A DNA stretch of 64,000 nt from positions 19,849 through 83,848 of the forward strand of contig JADJJR010000002.1 in assembly GCA_016706425.1 (NCBI GenBank). Direction: 5' to 3'. Source of the DNA: Elusimicrobiota bacterium (lineage in GTDB: Bacteria > Elusimicrobiota > Elusimicrobia > FEN-1173). Below the pieces are notes generated by a model that worked only from the letters and a program-made list of their open reading frames with translations, had not been told where the DNA came from and made no database searches. The translations under genes and the position numbers were made by a program. The first letter of the stretch is position 1. Every line of letters begins with the position of its first letter. This document shows, one piece after another, positions 43,051 to 54,802 of this stretch.

Positions 43051-46000
43051 TTCAGTTTTACACTGTTACTGGACTCAACATCGCTTCTTATTTTTGCAAC
43101 CCGACGTTTCCAGTCGTCCATTCGCCGTTCTTTTTCTTCTTGGGAGATCCCTGGCATCCGCATGTACCGACGCAGTTCGCGCTTCGCTTCTTGGAATTCC
43201 CCCGCCTTCCGCATCCGAAACGCTTTCTTGGTGTCATCCGGGCGGATCTCCCAAGTCCGGATACCGGTAAAGAAGGCCCGCAACTCTTCCGGTACTTCCC
43301 TCGTCCGCCCAAACCGATCCTCTACGCCGTGATAAGCGTCGTACAAAGTCTTGATTTGGTATCCGGTTAACAGACCCGGCTCATATCGGCCTTTCGCCAA
43401 ACCACGGATTGAAGGAACAGGAGACGAGGCCGGGACGTAAAGCATTCGCGCTAATTCGGCCATCTTATCTGCCGCCCGTCTCGGCATCGGATCGTTGACG
43501 TTTGCCACATTCTGCCGGTTGCGCGTGTTGAAGTTATTGAAAAGGATGCTATAAGCATCAAAAGCGGATGCTGAAACAAGTCGATGGATTCTGTGAAACT
43601 TTCCGCGTCACCAACAAGCGCCGCTCTCGCCGCCTTGTCAAATTCGCCCGTCGGCCAGATATAACCAAGATCAAATGCCTTGATTGATCCCTCCGCCGTT
43701 CGGTAGTAGATCGGCGTCGAGTTCCTTTTTGTAAATCGGTCCCATGTCCTGCAACTTGTCGAGGTTCTTTTTCTCGTCGTCGTCGATATCAAAAACTGTT
43801 CGCATTGCCATTTGCAACAGCGGAATAAACGACACAACAAATGCCAACCGAAGAGCGGGGGCCGGGTTCCCCTTCTTTATTCCTTCCCCGGATTCTTTCG
43901 CGGCGTTTATTAAAATCCGAGCCGTGTTCGCTTTGAATGATAGAAAGGGGCCAAACACACCGATGCGCCGGGCCGTCTTTACGGCTTTCGGCAACCTCGC
44001 GTAGTTCGTAAACCATTTGTCCACTTCTTGCGCGGCCTGGTTTATCGTCATCCCGTTATCACGGTATTTCAGAAATGCGGAAACCCGATAAATTAGGTCT
44101 TCGTTGTTGTAAAGTTCGCCCAACTTCTCCACGGGCCATTTGACCGTGTTCATGATCTTGTCCGGCCAACTCACCGGGTCCGAGATCATTTCCGCCATCA
44201 GCTTCGGCATCTCCGATCCCCAAAACTGCGTATCGGCAACCCGCGCCCGAACAAGCTCTTTCCATGTCCCTCTGTATTTCCCTTCCTTCCCCATAATTAC
44301 ACGAAGGGCTTTCCAGTAATAGGGAATGTTCGCCGGGTTTGTAATTGTGTTTCCAGCCAACACAGAAAACATCGTATTCCCAATGAAGTTCCTGGGATGA
44401 GATGGGAGAGATGCGACCGTCTTAGTCCATTTGAACGGATTGACGATGAGCTTTTCGACAAATCGAAACAGGCCGCTATCCACCGGATCAATGGCTTCAA
44501 TCAGGAAATCGTTAACTTCTTGGGTCGTGAACTTGCCGCGAACCGCGCCCCATCGGGCGACGTCGGGGATCTGCTTAAAATGCGTCTCATCAGGCTTGTC
44601 TTTGAACACGCCCTCCATCCCGGAAATCTTCGATAGGAAATCAGCGTTGTGCGCCACTGTGGATTGATCGGCCATCGTTTTGAGGTAAGCCCAAACGGGA
44701 TCGGTGATCTCCCCGTACAGGTCGCGGATCTCTTTGGGAATGTCCTTCCGCTTGACGAAGTGATTTTGTGGAATGTCGATCCGCCGATCCCCACGGTGGA
44801 AAGTTACGTCCCCTTTGGAAATGATGTTTTCGATGATTCCGTTTAGTTCTTGGCTCGATGCTTTTCCAATCGTGTTCGGGTGCATTTCACGCAATTTCGC
44901 CTTGGCGCGGGAAATGACTTCGTTGGACGGTCGCCAGTTCTTTCGCTCAAACAGCTTGTAATGCCGCCCAAGGTATCGCCCGAGGTTCCGTTCAATGACG
45001 GCCTTCAATCGGTCGTTTGGCGCTGCCGTCTGTGCGATCACGCGGGACAAGGCGTCAACGTCTTCGCGCATCTTCTGGACTATCCCGGTAATATCGGCCG
45101 GAAGTTCAAAGATCGACCGTTGTCCTGTTAATGCCTCAAAGACCGCCTGCCGGAGATCATCGGACGGGTTCTCTTTGAAGTACTTAAGCAACTGTTTCCC
45201 CGTGACCGGAGCGTCAAACGCTGTCTCCATGATCTTGCCGATCCGCTCTTCGTTCGCGCGATCAATGGCTTGCCCAACCCCACGATCCGTGGTCAACCAT
45301 CCACGGTAAATGCGTTGGAGTTTTGATAGTTTCGCCAGTGGGACATACCCACCGTTCGGGAGCATGGCCTTATCGCTTTCAACCCGTTCCGCCTGATACA
45401 AAATGCTCGGGTTCTCTGGGTCAAAAGTCCCGGCGTTCCCGGTGGCGGATTTGATTTGGGTTGGCTCAAAGGCAACCCAGTGGTCAAGTGCGCGTTCGCT
45501 CCCCAATCTGCGTTGTCGATCAGATTCCGAAAAACAATCCCATCATATCCGCCGGTTTTCGCCTCGCGGATTGCATCGTGGATTTCGTTCTGAATGTCCA
45601 GAAACCTTTGCTCGCTGGCATCGAATTCAAACGGTTTTTGAATGGAGAGGTATGCCCCGACAACATTCTCTTTGGGGCTGGCCGTCTGTTCAAGTTTTTC
45701 AGCCTGGACCATAAGGCGATTCGCAAGATCGAATTTGCCAGCACGTTCTGCGGCGTTTGATTTGTCGATTAGGTCTTGAACTGGCTTCGAGTTCGCCAGT
45801 CTGCTGTACCCTGCGGCGGCGTCCTTGTTTGCGACAAAATAGAACCCGGCCTTCGCTGAGCGCGATTTTGTTACGGCCCCGAGCAAATCCTTGCTAAAGG
45901 CGTCACCCGACAATCCTTTCTCGGATGTCCCATGATAAACCACCAACGGTTTCCCATCGGCATCGACGACTTTGGAGTCGCCGAACCACCGCTTAAAGGC

Positions 46001-49000
46001 TTCTGTTCCCGTTTGGTCTTTCTGTTTTCCGCCTGGTATTTAGCCTCCCCACGCCCCGCCGCGCGCCGCCGTTCCGTCCGCCCCTGCTCCACAGACTTGA
46101 ACACATCCTCCGCCGTCTTCCACCCTTTCCCGGCCATGTAGCTCCGCAACTGTCCAAGCAATTCAAGAATCTTGTCGAATATCGCCTTGATCCGGCTCGG
46201 CTTCTCCATGCCCGTCCGCTTCGCCTCGTACCGGGCAAACGCCTCGGCCGCCTGCTCTTCGGTTCCAAACTTGTCCATCAAGACTTGCCGTTCCTGAACC
46301 GTCAGGACGTTGTTTAAAATGACGTGCATCGCCTCGTGATACCCGGTCCCCTGGTGGGCTCCCTTGGCAAACCGGACCAAAGCCCGAATTGTCGGGTGGT
46401 TCCTAATCGGGTACGTCGCACCTCGAATGGCAAACTTGTCGGCCGAATACTCGGTCCCGTACCCTTTCCGAAACGCCGCAGGGTCCGGGCGGATCGAATC
46501 GACCAACTCGGCGAACACGGCGTCGGTCATCTTGCTGGCCGAAATGATTTTGTTAAATGCGGCCAGCGCTTCGGTTTGCCCTTTGGCGGTTTCTGTGGTT
46601 TCTTCTCCGACCTGGAACATCTCCGTCTGTCCGCGTCTTTGAACACCAAAACCCTGAACGCCTCCCGCAACGCCGAACTCTGATTGCTTTGCTTGTGTTT
46701 GCGCCGTCTGCTGTTTGCCGAATTGAGATATACGTGCCTTGGCAAACTTAACGGCTTCCGGGACCGTCATCCCTTGCCGTCGTGCCTGGGCGATCAATCG
46801 GACGTAAGAGTCCCCCACGTTCTCTTTCGGAACATCAAAGAGATTGCTTTGTTCTTGTTCCGCCTGGAATTGGCCTTCGATTTCCGTGCTTATTTGGTAG
46901 GTCGGATTTGGCTCAATGGACTCTTGTTCTGTTTCGTAGGCCATGATGTTCGCGGCCTCTTCGAGATAACTGTCCGGTGAGATAGGACGTCGCGGAGCTT
47001 GCAATTTACGGAGAGCATCGTAAATGTCTTTTTCGTCTCCGATAAGTCCGGCTTCAATGGCATCGCTGACAATGCGATCCATCTCACGACCGGCTTTGCT
47101 CTTTTGCCAGACAGGGAGCGTGTTGTATTCGCCCATCGTGTCACGCTCTCCGCCAATAATCTTCGGAGGTTTTATCCCAGGGCCAAGGATTTCCCGCCAA
47201 TGCTGAAACCGTGAACGCGAAATCTGGTAATCGCTTACCGCTTCTTTATGGATTGACTCCGCAAGGGACTTTAGTCGTGGGCGATCTTCGACGGGGTAAC
47301 GATTTAACTCATTCTCGGAAACACGATCTTCCCGAGCTGGGATAATCCTGGGCTGCTGTTGGTCTAGTTGTGGAGGTTGCGGAAGTGCCGATTGGCTTTC
47401 CGCTGGTGCAGGTTGTTCAAGATTCGGAATTGCCGGAGACTGCGGTAAAGCCACCCGTTCATAATTGCCGGGAGACTGAACCGGCGCGGGGATGTTCGCA
47501 TCGGCGGGAATTGCAGAAGGTAATACCCGATCAGCAGGAACGACGGGAGCATCAGCGCCCCGGCGAAGATCCAAAACGCCCGGGACGTTAACGACAGAAT
47601 CAGAAGATCCAGCCAGTCGCGCGGACTCATCACCCAGAGAATAATTCGGATTCTGTTTTATGTCAAGGGGGCAACACTTTGGCCAATAGAACTTGGCGGA
47701 ATAGGCCCTTGTGGTGTGTTGTTTTCATTGAATCCGTCAGGCGGGAAATCACCGGGACCGAGCTTTCCGGCCCCCATTTGAATACCAGACCCAATCGCGG
47801 CCGGGGCCGTCATGCCGCCACCCATAGCACCGCCAATCGTTGCCGCTTCGATCATCCGACCGCCAACACCCTGCATGGCGTTTGGATCAACGCCGGTCAT
47901 TACTCTCGACGCCGATTGCAGGTACTCTGTCGGTGCTTCTTCAACTAATCCTTCTTGGACAATAGAAGATCCGATAGTTTTTGCGACAGCTTTTATAACC
48001 TCGCCCCGCCCTTTCTTCCCAACAGCTTCCTCAATGGCTTTTGACCATTTCCCCATAAGGGCAGGAGTTTGTTCAAGGGCTGCTTCAACGGTTCCATTAA
48101 CAATGGCGTTGACGGTAGCGGCCGCTGGATTCACGTTTTCAGGCGTTGCTGCTAATTCTTCCGCTCCTGCAATCAAACCCATGTACGATATTCCGATAGC
48201 TCCTAATTTCGCTAGTGCAGATTTAATTAACAGCGCTTGTTGTGGAGCCTCTTCAAGGACTTTGTATGCCACGTAAGAAGCAATCTCGCCTGGGTCTTTC
48301 CGTTTCGTCACGGACACAAAATCTTCGCCTTTTGATCCCCATCTCTGATATCCTTCGTTTAATTGTTTATATTTTTCGTCCCACCATTTTGATTCTTTCT
48401 CGAAGATCTTTGGATTTCTGTAAACTCTGTCTTCATTCCCTGTCAAAGTAACTATCACATTGTACGGGAGTGCAAATAAATTGGCCCCGAAATTTGGGAG
48501 ACGCGAAAATCCGCGACCAATTTTTGCAACGCCAGATCCAAGTGTCCGAACTACCGGCGATTGGTCAATAGCGTTGTATGTGTCCGCCGCCATTTGGCCG
48601 ACCGTGTAGTCGGTGAATTTTTGCGGTGAATATTCCGGCCTCGGCGCGTTTGTTCCTGCCAACGGATTGACGCGCATCCGGGTCAGCATGTTTTTCGCTT
48701 CCGTCAATCCAGTGTCAAGGCTTAACGCCGCTTCCGCCTTCGCTTTGGCAAGGTCGCGGTTCCCGACAAGGTACGCGGTCAACGCTTCCTTGTATGTGGA
48801 CATGGCGTCCGGGTTTTGTGGCATCTGGGTATGAGGAACCACCGGTTGCGGGACAACCGCCGGTTGCGGCTGGTCCCATGATCCGCTCGCCCCAACACCC
48901 TTGTACCCAATGGATGGTCCTTCGTACCCGTCCGGCGGCGCATCGTCAGCAACAGCAACAGGCGCTGTTTCGTACCCGTCCGGAGGGATATCGAACTCTG

Positions 49001-49016
49001 GTTTTCTTCCAGCCAT
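43047..49016 (-). CDS. Giant polyvalent ejection protein, copy B, alternative central domain
   Basis: The start (MAGRKPEFD) and both ends match unit A. About 46590-47348 replaces the LPGGENYRE/EEVQSDW domain of unit A with an unrelated ~250-residue helical, Gln/Glu-rich segment (YPVEDRPRLKSLAESIHK; QARRQGMTVPEAVKFAKA). The HEAMH peptidase motif and the ADP-ribosyltransferase region are retained. Five homopolymer breaks lie near 47668, 46026, 45504, 43730 and 43560; unit A has the intact base at each. Repaired length is about 1,990 residues. Confidence 0.75.
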
Positions 49017-49876
49017 TATTTCCCACCCGTCTTTTTCTTTGCCCATTCAATGTTCGCGGGAGTTATCTTGGCCCCGATTGACTTAAGATATTGCTCCGGA
49101 GACTGAACATTTTCAGGGGATGGCGCAGAGAGAGACGCCGGGGGTTGATTTGAAGCGGGGTCGGTTAACACACCCTCCGCGATCAGTTTCTTGGCGCGCT
49201 CAAAGAGGCCCGTAAACTCTTCGGTCTGCGTGTCCGAATGGGTCATGCGCGTGTCGACGACACGACCGGAAAACGGATCAGTTACAGCCATGTTCGGGTT
49301 CGCTTTCACGTACCAATCGACAGCCATTTTGAATGCTTTTGTGTTTTCGCTTTGCATCTGTGACGGAGATTTCGGACGCACAGCACCAGCCGATGGTTTC
49401 TGTGCGGTAGCCGATTTAGGTTTGTTCATAGGAACGATTGGGTCTTGTTCGGTCCGAATAACCTGTCCGGTCGCCGGGTCGAAAGCCCCGCGTCGGCTTC
49501 GCCCTTGTTCGTCTTCATATACCGATTGCTGTTTGTTGGGTGTCGCTTGCCCCTTTTTTCTTGGCACCTGGGAAACGCGGGGACCGCCTTTCCCGATAGA
49601 AACAACCGTATCGAACTTCTGTTGTGGCGTCTGGCCACCATCCTCGGGCGCGGTATCGTTAAGCTGGTTCTTGATCGTTTGTTCGTAAGCGGTCCGAAGC
49701 ATCTTGTCGAACTCAAGCGCCTGTTGCTGGCGCTGAATTGCCAACTGTTTCGACTGAACATCGAGCGGGTGCATTTGCTGGCTCTGGAATCCTTGCGCTG
49801 CTCCTTCCAGCATGGAAATGAAGGGGCTCTTATCGGCTTGCGCTGCGGCTAGGAGTTCGTGAACGGAGGCGGCCAT
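49016..49876 (-). CDS. Putative internal virion protein, copy B
   Basis: 286 residues, few substitutions from 8752-9612 (for example in the Pro/Ala linker). Confidence 0.6.
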   Translation of the reverse strand: MAASVHELLAAAQADKSPFISMLEGAAQGFQSQQMHPLDVQSKQLAIQRQQQALEFDKMLRTAYEQTIKNQLNDTAPEDGGQTPQQKFDTVVSIGKGGPRVSQVPRKKGQATPNKQQSVYEDEQGRSRRGAFDPATGQVIRTEQDPIVPMNKPKSATAQKPSAGAVRPKSPSQMQSENTKAFKMAVDWYVKANPNMAVTDPFSGRVVDTRMTHSDTQTEEFTGLFERAKKLIAEGVLTDPASNQPPASLSAPSPENVQSPEQYLKSIGAKITPANIEWAKKKTGGK

Positions 49877-49877
49877 T

Positions 49878-50780
49878 TTAAACCTCCCAAAGGTCACTAT
49901 AATCGTCCCAACCGCCGCCCCCGCCGCCACCGCCGCCCCCGCCAGAAAATAGCTTATTGGACAAGTAGCTACCACCAACCTGACCAACCATCTTCATCAG
50001 ATCTTGGTAGGGGCTTGTCGTGACGGACGGAACACCGAATTGCGAAGACTGTCCGGCAACACTCTGCGCGGCTTGGATCGGTAACTGCAACTCCTGCCGA
50101 CGCCGCAAGAGTTCGGCATCTCGCGCCTTGATCGCAGCGTCGTTCAACTTGCGCGTTAAAGAACCGTACTGTTGGCTCGCAGCAACGTTCTGTATTGCGG
50201 CGTTTCGTTTTGCTTCCGCGCTCTGGTAGGCCAACGGGATCGCTTGCAGACGGCGATTCAGCGCGCTGTCGGTAAGCCGCGCCAGTTCGGACGTAAGCGT
50301 TTCGTTCCCGCGCGCTTGAATGTCGCCAAGCTGTCGGATCGTGTCGGTCGAGTACAGGTTCCCGGCAAACCCGGCGTTCCGTTTCAACGCCCGGTTTGAG
50401 TCGGCAATCTGCCGTTCCGTCTGTTGTTTAAATGGGTTGAATTGCGCGGAAACGTCCGTCGGGTCAGTGGCGAGGTATGCCTGTAAAGCGTCGTCCCCAA
50501 GGCGGTACTGTTCCGGAATGTCTTGGGATAGCAACTGTTGAAGGTTTGAAAGTCCCTGTTGTTCGTACCCCGTGGCGTTGTAGTCGCCGTAACCAAGGGG
50601 AACTTCCGCACCCGCCTTGAAATCTCCGAACTGTCCGGTATTGGCAAACCCCATCAACTTCTGACGGGCCGCACGTTGTTCCGCCGTCTCCAACGGAACT
50701 TGGCTCGTCTTCTTTTTACCCAACAACCCACCTACTAAACCGCTGGCGGCACCGCCCGCAATGGCTCCCCAGATTGCCAT
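49878..50780 (-). CDS. Putative internal virion/ejection protein with poly-Gly tail, copy B
   Basis: 300 residues. The N-terminal ~20 residues (AIWGAIAGGAASGLVGGLLG) differ from unit A but keep the same hydrophobic, Gly-rich character, supporting a membrane-active N-terminus. The body is nearly identical beyond about residue 160. Confidence 0.6.
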   Translation of the reverse strand: MAIWGAIAGGAASGLVGGLLGKKKTSQVPLETAEQRAARQKLMGFANTGQFGDFKAGAEVPLGYGDYNATGYEQQGLSNLQQLLSQDIPEQYRLGDDALQAYLATDPTDVSAQFNPFKQQTERQIADSNRALKRNAGFAGNLYSTDTIRQLGDIQARGNETLTSELARLTDSALNRRLQAIPLAYQSAEAKRNAAIQNVAASQQYGSLTRKLNDAAIKARDAELLRRRQELQLPIQAAQSVAGQSSQFGVPSVTTSPYQDLMKMVGQVGGSYLSNKLFSGGGGGGGGGGGWDDYSDLWEV

Positions 50781-50803
50781 AAAATCCTCCTGTCCGTCGT
50801 CAT

Positions 50804-51103
50804 TTAACGTCCGCTACCGGCGTCCAGGAGCCGTTGATGTTCATGTTTCGCGTCCAACAAAATTCTATTACTCTCGTTTACTTCACCACGCAAACCGTTC
50901 ACCATGTTCGCCACTTTGTCCGTACTTGCCGCCCCCTGCCGTACCATCTGCGCGTTCTCCACAAGCAAGATCGGCAAGAACTCAATCGCGCATCCGAACT
51001 TGTCTATGGTCCCTTCCGTCTGCGGGTTCTTCCCCAGCAGGTGTGTCCAGAACCGGCACTTGGCTCCCACACACTTTTTCTTAATTAACGGGCAAAACGA
51101 CAC
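50804..51103 (-). CDS. Cys-rich small protein, copy B only
   Basis: 99 residues. SFCPLIKKKCVGAKCRFWTHL then GCAIEFLPILL: four conserved Cys and a Trp suggest a metal or redox site; the rest is helical. Similar small proteins occur beside podovirus tail genes. No counterpart in unit A. Confidence 0.55.
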   Translation of the reverse strand: MSFCPLIKKKCVGAKCRFWTHLLGKNPQTEGTIDKFGCAIEFLPILLVENAQMVRQGAASTDKVANMVNGLRGEVNESNRILLDAKHEHQRLLDAGSGR

Positions 51104-51116
51104 TTCGCATTATCTC

Positions 51117-51425
51117 CTATTCAAGTGGGTAGCCGGGTTTTGCAACAAAAACACCGGCAACAGCCTGATCCCCGCAATACAAAATCCCGATCCCGTTTGT
51201 GATCCCGTTTATTGTCGTTGAAGATCCGTTAACAGAGAAATCGAAAACACAACACGGAGCCTTTGAAAGCTCCTCACCACACGCGATTCCATGAATAACC
51301 GATTTCTCTCCAACGCGCATCGAGACCGAAGGCAAAGGCGAAGACGTCTTCCCGCCTTCGATAATTTTATGTCTGGCTTCGCAAGACAGCAAAAACAGTG
51401 AAAACATTGCCAAGATAATTTTCAC
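51117..51425 (-). CDS. Phage lipoprotein next to the tail fibre, copy B only
   Basis: 102 residues, GTG start with AGGAGG five bases upstream. N-terminus KIILAMFSLFLLSCEA is a lipoprotein signal with Cys15 as lipid anchor and Glu at +2, compatible with outer-membrane sorting. The mature part is small, with several Cys and a beta-like sequence. Phage lipoproteins encoded beside the receptor-binding gene (as T5 Llp) block the receptor and exclude superinfection; this is inference here. Confidence 0.6.
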   Translation of the reverse strand: MKIILAMFSLFLLSCEARHKIIEGGKTSSPLPSVSMRVGEKSVIHGIACGEELSKAPCCVFDFSVNGSSTTINGITNGIGILYCGDQAVAGVFVAKPGYPLE

Positions 51426-51434
51426 AGAGCCTCC

Positions 51435-52253
51435 TCAGTCTTTTGTCGCAACGATAACATCAGCGTAAGCAAACGCACCAAGTTGCGAATTTGTATCTGG
51501 CGTTTCTGCACTTGTTGCAACACTCCCACCATCTGTTTTCGTATATGGATACCCATAACTACGATACGATTGCGTCACAAATCCGCCGCTTCCGCCCGTC
51601 TTGTATTTCAATCGTCCATCATCACCTTGCTCCCCCATAACGTCAGAATAAGTGAATGGCGATGTTTGATCTATTGTCCTTAATCCAAATTCAGCGTTTG
51701 CAAATGTTGGCGTGGTATAAGCAAGAGCATCGGTTGTTAGGGAATCATACTCAAACAAATGAGAGTGCGCTCCCGATGTGTGTGTATGAGAATTAACTGT
51801 ATGGCTGTGCGCTAAACTTGTCGATGCCGCCACAGTTCCGCCCGTCGTCCCGCCAGTCCCGCCAGCCGTCACAACACGAAGAAACTTATCGTTTGCCGCA
51901 ACAGCAGTCCAACCTACCGGCGCGGATGCTTGATAAAACACAACTGCTGTTCCTGACGGTATCATCGTCCCAACATCGTCCCACGTTGTCCCGTTTGACC
52001 GCTGTAACACGTTCCGCGTGGTGTCAAAGAACAAACCATGATGCGCCGCCGCTGGGCGGTTCGCCGTTGTGTCCTTAAGTCCACGATACCGATAAACCGG
52101 GTTCGCCGTGTCCCCGCCTGGAAACACCGCCTCGACGCCTTCCGCTTCGTCCCCGCGCAAAGACGTCTGTATATCCGTCTTCAATTCACGGATACGGTCA
52201 TCACCCAAAATCCTGTTCTCACTTCCTGCCGGTGTCGTAACGTCCCAGGTCAT
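51435..52253 (-). CDS. Tail fibre / receptor-binding protein, allele B (collar-type tip)
   Basis: 272 residues. The N-terminal ~70 residues match allele A (IRELKTD, FPGGDTANPVY). Then IPSGTAVVFYQASAPVGWT, GGT-rich turn, and the His cluster HSHTVNSHTHTSGAHSH, a phage tail-collar/microcystin-dependent-type tip with probable metal sites, as in trimeric needle tips. The receptor is unknown. Confidence 0.72.
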   Translation of the reverse strand: MTWDVTTPAGSENRILGDDRIRELKTDIQTSLRGDEAEGVEAVFPGGDTANPVYRYRGLKDTTANRPAAAHHGLFFDTTRNVLQRSNGTTWDDVGTMIPSGTAVVFYQASAPVGWTAVAANDKFLRVVTAGGTGGTTGGTVAASTSLAHSHTVNSHTHTSGAHSHLFEYDSLTTDALAYTTPTFANAEFGLRTIDQTSPFTYSDVMGEQGDDGRLKYKTGGSGGFVTQSYRSYGYPYTKTDGGSVATSAETPDTNSQLGAFAYADVIVATKD

Positions 52254-52263
52254 AAACTCCTCC

Positions 52264-52611
52264 TTAAAAAACCATCAAAGTGAACGACGTACTTGCCACG
52301 TCCGAACGAAAATAAATCGTGCTTGCTGTGTTGGCCGTCGTCCCATTGTAGATGCTTCCGGCCCCAGCCTGTTTTGTAACAATGTACCCCGTAGGCACTT
52401 TGCCCAGGGTGTGCGCCACGGAGAACTCCGTCCCTGGTGTCAGGTGACTTGTCACCGTCACGAACGATACATCCGCATTGTCCGCAAACGAAATCCCACC
52501 ATCAAGGATCGACTTCAAAACAAACGCCCAATCGTTGATCCCCTTGGAAAGTCGGTTGTCGAACTCCGACTCCGGGGTCAGCGGTATAATGGGTTCAGCG
52601 TAAAGCGTCAT
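52264..52611 (-). CDS. Small tail-associated structural protein, copy B
   Basis: 115 residues, diverged homologue of 11772-12101; same C-terminal GKVPTGYIVTKQ ... SFTLMVF. Confidence 0.58.
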   Translation of the reverse strand: MTLYAEPIIPLTPESEFDNRLSKGINDWAFVLKSILDGGISFADNADVSFVTVTSHLTPGTEFSVAHTLGKVPTGYIVTKQAGAGSIYNGTTANTASTIYFRSDVASTSFTLMVF

Positions 52612-54143
52612 CGGCGATACTCTCTTGGCGTTGCTTCAATCTGGTACTTGGTCATTGAAAATGTCCCATTGCTTTCGTCGTTCGAGAACCGAAACCGAAT
52701 CCGAGACGCAACAACATCAAAATAAAACTCGGCAGGGCTGGAATCGGCACCGATATTACTGGTCAATGTGCCTGTCCCCACAGTTACCCATGTCGTCCCG
52801 CCGTCTATCGAATAGTCCAGGGCTACCCCTGTCCCCGTCCCCCAGATTTCGATGCCTTTCCATCTCATAATCTTGTCAAAGTCAGGCACCCCAAAATCGG
52901 CGGCTGTGAAGTCTTTTGTCTCGAAATTTGACGCAAACGCAACCCCATTGTCCGCGTATGCCCCCAGGTTCTTTACCGTCGAAAGGCCCGCCGAATCACC
53001 AAAAACAATCAATTTTGTAAGGGACTGAGCCGCCGCACTATCCCATCGTTCGGTCTCTGTGTCCCAAATACCAACTGCTGAATCCCATGTGTCTTCTGTC
53101 GTGTTGACGTAAAAGCTGAACGTCGTCATGTCCGGCCGTTCATCTTTATAAACCTTGCCCGTGATCGTGTTGTATTTGTAAATCGTGTTCGGCGTCAAAG
53201 ATCCGCCGATAGGAACTGCGCACCAGTATTCATCCAATCCTTCAACGTACCCACCACAAGATCGGTGGATTGCCGCCGGGTTAATTGTTTCCCGCAATTC
53301 GTCCTGGATCGGCGCACTTATCAGCGGGGCCGTTGTGCCGTTGAACAAATGAATCCCGTCCAAAGCCAAGAACGCCTGTTCGCCGCTCGGCAGGTTCGCA
53401 ATCGTGGCTTCGGCCACAGTCCCAACCCCGGTTGGCTTTCGATCAAACCGGAACACATCGGACGTGGTTACAAGCTGGCCGATATAAATAGATTCCCGTT
53501 TGTGAACCGTCAAAAAGTTTCCAAACAGGCCCAGGCCGGTTATGTCCGCCGAGTCTTCAAGAAGGTCAACGCTCCCGGCGTTTCCGCCCGTCCACGTTTC
53601 CGGGTCGCCCGTATCGCACCACTGGACACGCGAATAGTATGTTGTCCCGCCATCGGTGATATAGCCAAGAACAAGGTAAGGGCCAAACGCCCGGACAAAC
53701 CGCGCCAACGGAGGCGTTCCGCCAAGGTCCGCATCATCCCCGGTTATTCCGACCTTACGAATTGCATCAACGCCGTTCGTGTAAACCGCCGTCTTCGCCC
53801 CAGCCAACAACGGGAACGCATAACTAACATGGTCATCAACGGTCGCCGTCAATGCCGATGCCGTGACGCTGTTCCACGTTGACGTTGCTTTAGTCAAATC
53901 CTGGATGTCGGTAATCCCAACACGGAACAGCCGCGACGTGCTTCCGACCTGCAACTCGAAATAGCGCATGATCTGTTCAGCGAGCGTTGCGCCAAGGGCC
54001 ACTGTCCCAGGCCGTTTCCGAATGATGTTCCGGTTCACATCGACGTTCTTTGAGTTTGTCGCCGACCGCGTATCAACGAACTCACCCGGCCGGTCAACAA
54101 TCAGACCGCCTGATGGTAACGGGACGTTTAGCTTGACCGGCAT
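52608..54143 (-). CDS. Tail nozzle/hub-like protein, allele B
   Basis: 511 residues, same length as 12098-13633 with substitutions spread over the whole protein, most in surface-like loops. The conserved core LGYITDGG.TYYSRVQW and C-terminal RIRFRFSN are kept. The intact frame supports the quality of this part of copy B. Confidence 0.65.
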   Translation of the reverse strand: MPVKLNVPLPSGGLIVDRPGEFVDTRSATNSKNVDVNRNIIRKRPGTVALGATLAEQIMRYFELQVGSTSRLFRVGITDIQDLTKATSTWNSVTASALTATVDDHVSYAFPLLAGAKTAVYTNGVDAIRKVGITGDDADLGGTPPLARFVRAFGPYLVLGYITDGGTTYYSRVQWCDTGDPETWTGGNAGSVDLLEDSADITGLGLFGNFLTVHKRESIYIGQLVTTSDVFRFDRKPTGVGTVAEATIANLPSGEQAFLALDGIHLFNGTTAPLISAPIQDELRETINPAAIHRSCGGYVEGLDEYWCAVPIGGSLTPNTIYKYNTITGKVYKDERPDMTTFSFYVNTTEDTWDSAVGIWDTETERWDSAAAQSLTKLIVFGDSAGLSTVKNLGAYADNGVAFASNFETKDFTAADFGVPDFDKIMRWKGIEIWGTGTGVALDYSIDGGTTWVTVGTGTLTSNIGADSSPAEFYFDVVASRIRFRFSNDESNGTFSMTKYQIEATPREYRR

Positions 54144-54793
54144 TAAACCTCCACCTGCTTCACCGTAAATACTTCTTGCTCGTTTCGCAGATCACGTATC
54201 TTGAGCTTTTGAACTTCTTTCTCATAAAGCGTGTAGTTCTTTGTTGCCAATCCATCTTCATCAAGGGCGTCGTATATTCGTCCTAAAACGCCGTACCGCA
54301 AACATTCTCTCCCGATATCCGAAAACGGAACAGACGATGTTGCGCTCGTAACTGGATCAGCAAGGACGGTCGTGTAATCTAGTTGGTAAATGTAATCCGT
54401 CCGATCCGGGACAGGCCCTAAAAGAATTTGTTTCCCGAAAATGCAGTAGTCCGTTGGTTGACCCGTGATCGCGTCGTCATCGTCCGGGTCAGGGAACCGC
54501 TCATTAAATTCGAGCTTTGACCGTTTCTGCAAACCCCACGAAGCGTTTCCATCCGCGAATCGGACGTCTCCAACGATCGATCCGAAATCGTCCGGCAGGT
54601 CCAACTTGTAGTCGCCAAGCGCCGTTATACCAGCAGTGGTATAGGCTTCGACCTTTTGGGCGTCAAAACCGAACCGAACCTGCAAATCGAGGATAGTGTC
54701 TGTAATGGCTTCGTAAATTTCCGTTTCTTTGTCCGTTCGCTTAAACGTCCGAACGATGTAGTCGTAAAGCTCCGATCCTGTCATCAAATCCAT
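54143..54793 (-). CDS. Head-tail adaptor-like protein, copy B
   Basis: 216 residues, product identical to 13633-14283 apart from synonymous changes. Confidence 0.65.
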   Translation of the reverse strand: MDLMTGSELYDYIVRTFKRTDKETEIYEAITDTILDLQVRFGFDAQKVEAYTTAGITALGDYKLDLPDDFGSIVGDVRFADGNASWGLQKRSKLEFNERFPDPDDDDAITGQPTDYCIFGKQILLGPVPDRTDYIYQLDYTTVLADPVTSATSSVPFSDIGRECLRYGVLGRIYDALDEDGLATKNYTLYEKEVQKLKIRDLRNEQEVFTVKQVEV

Positions 54794-54802
54794 AGATCCC
54801 CC

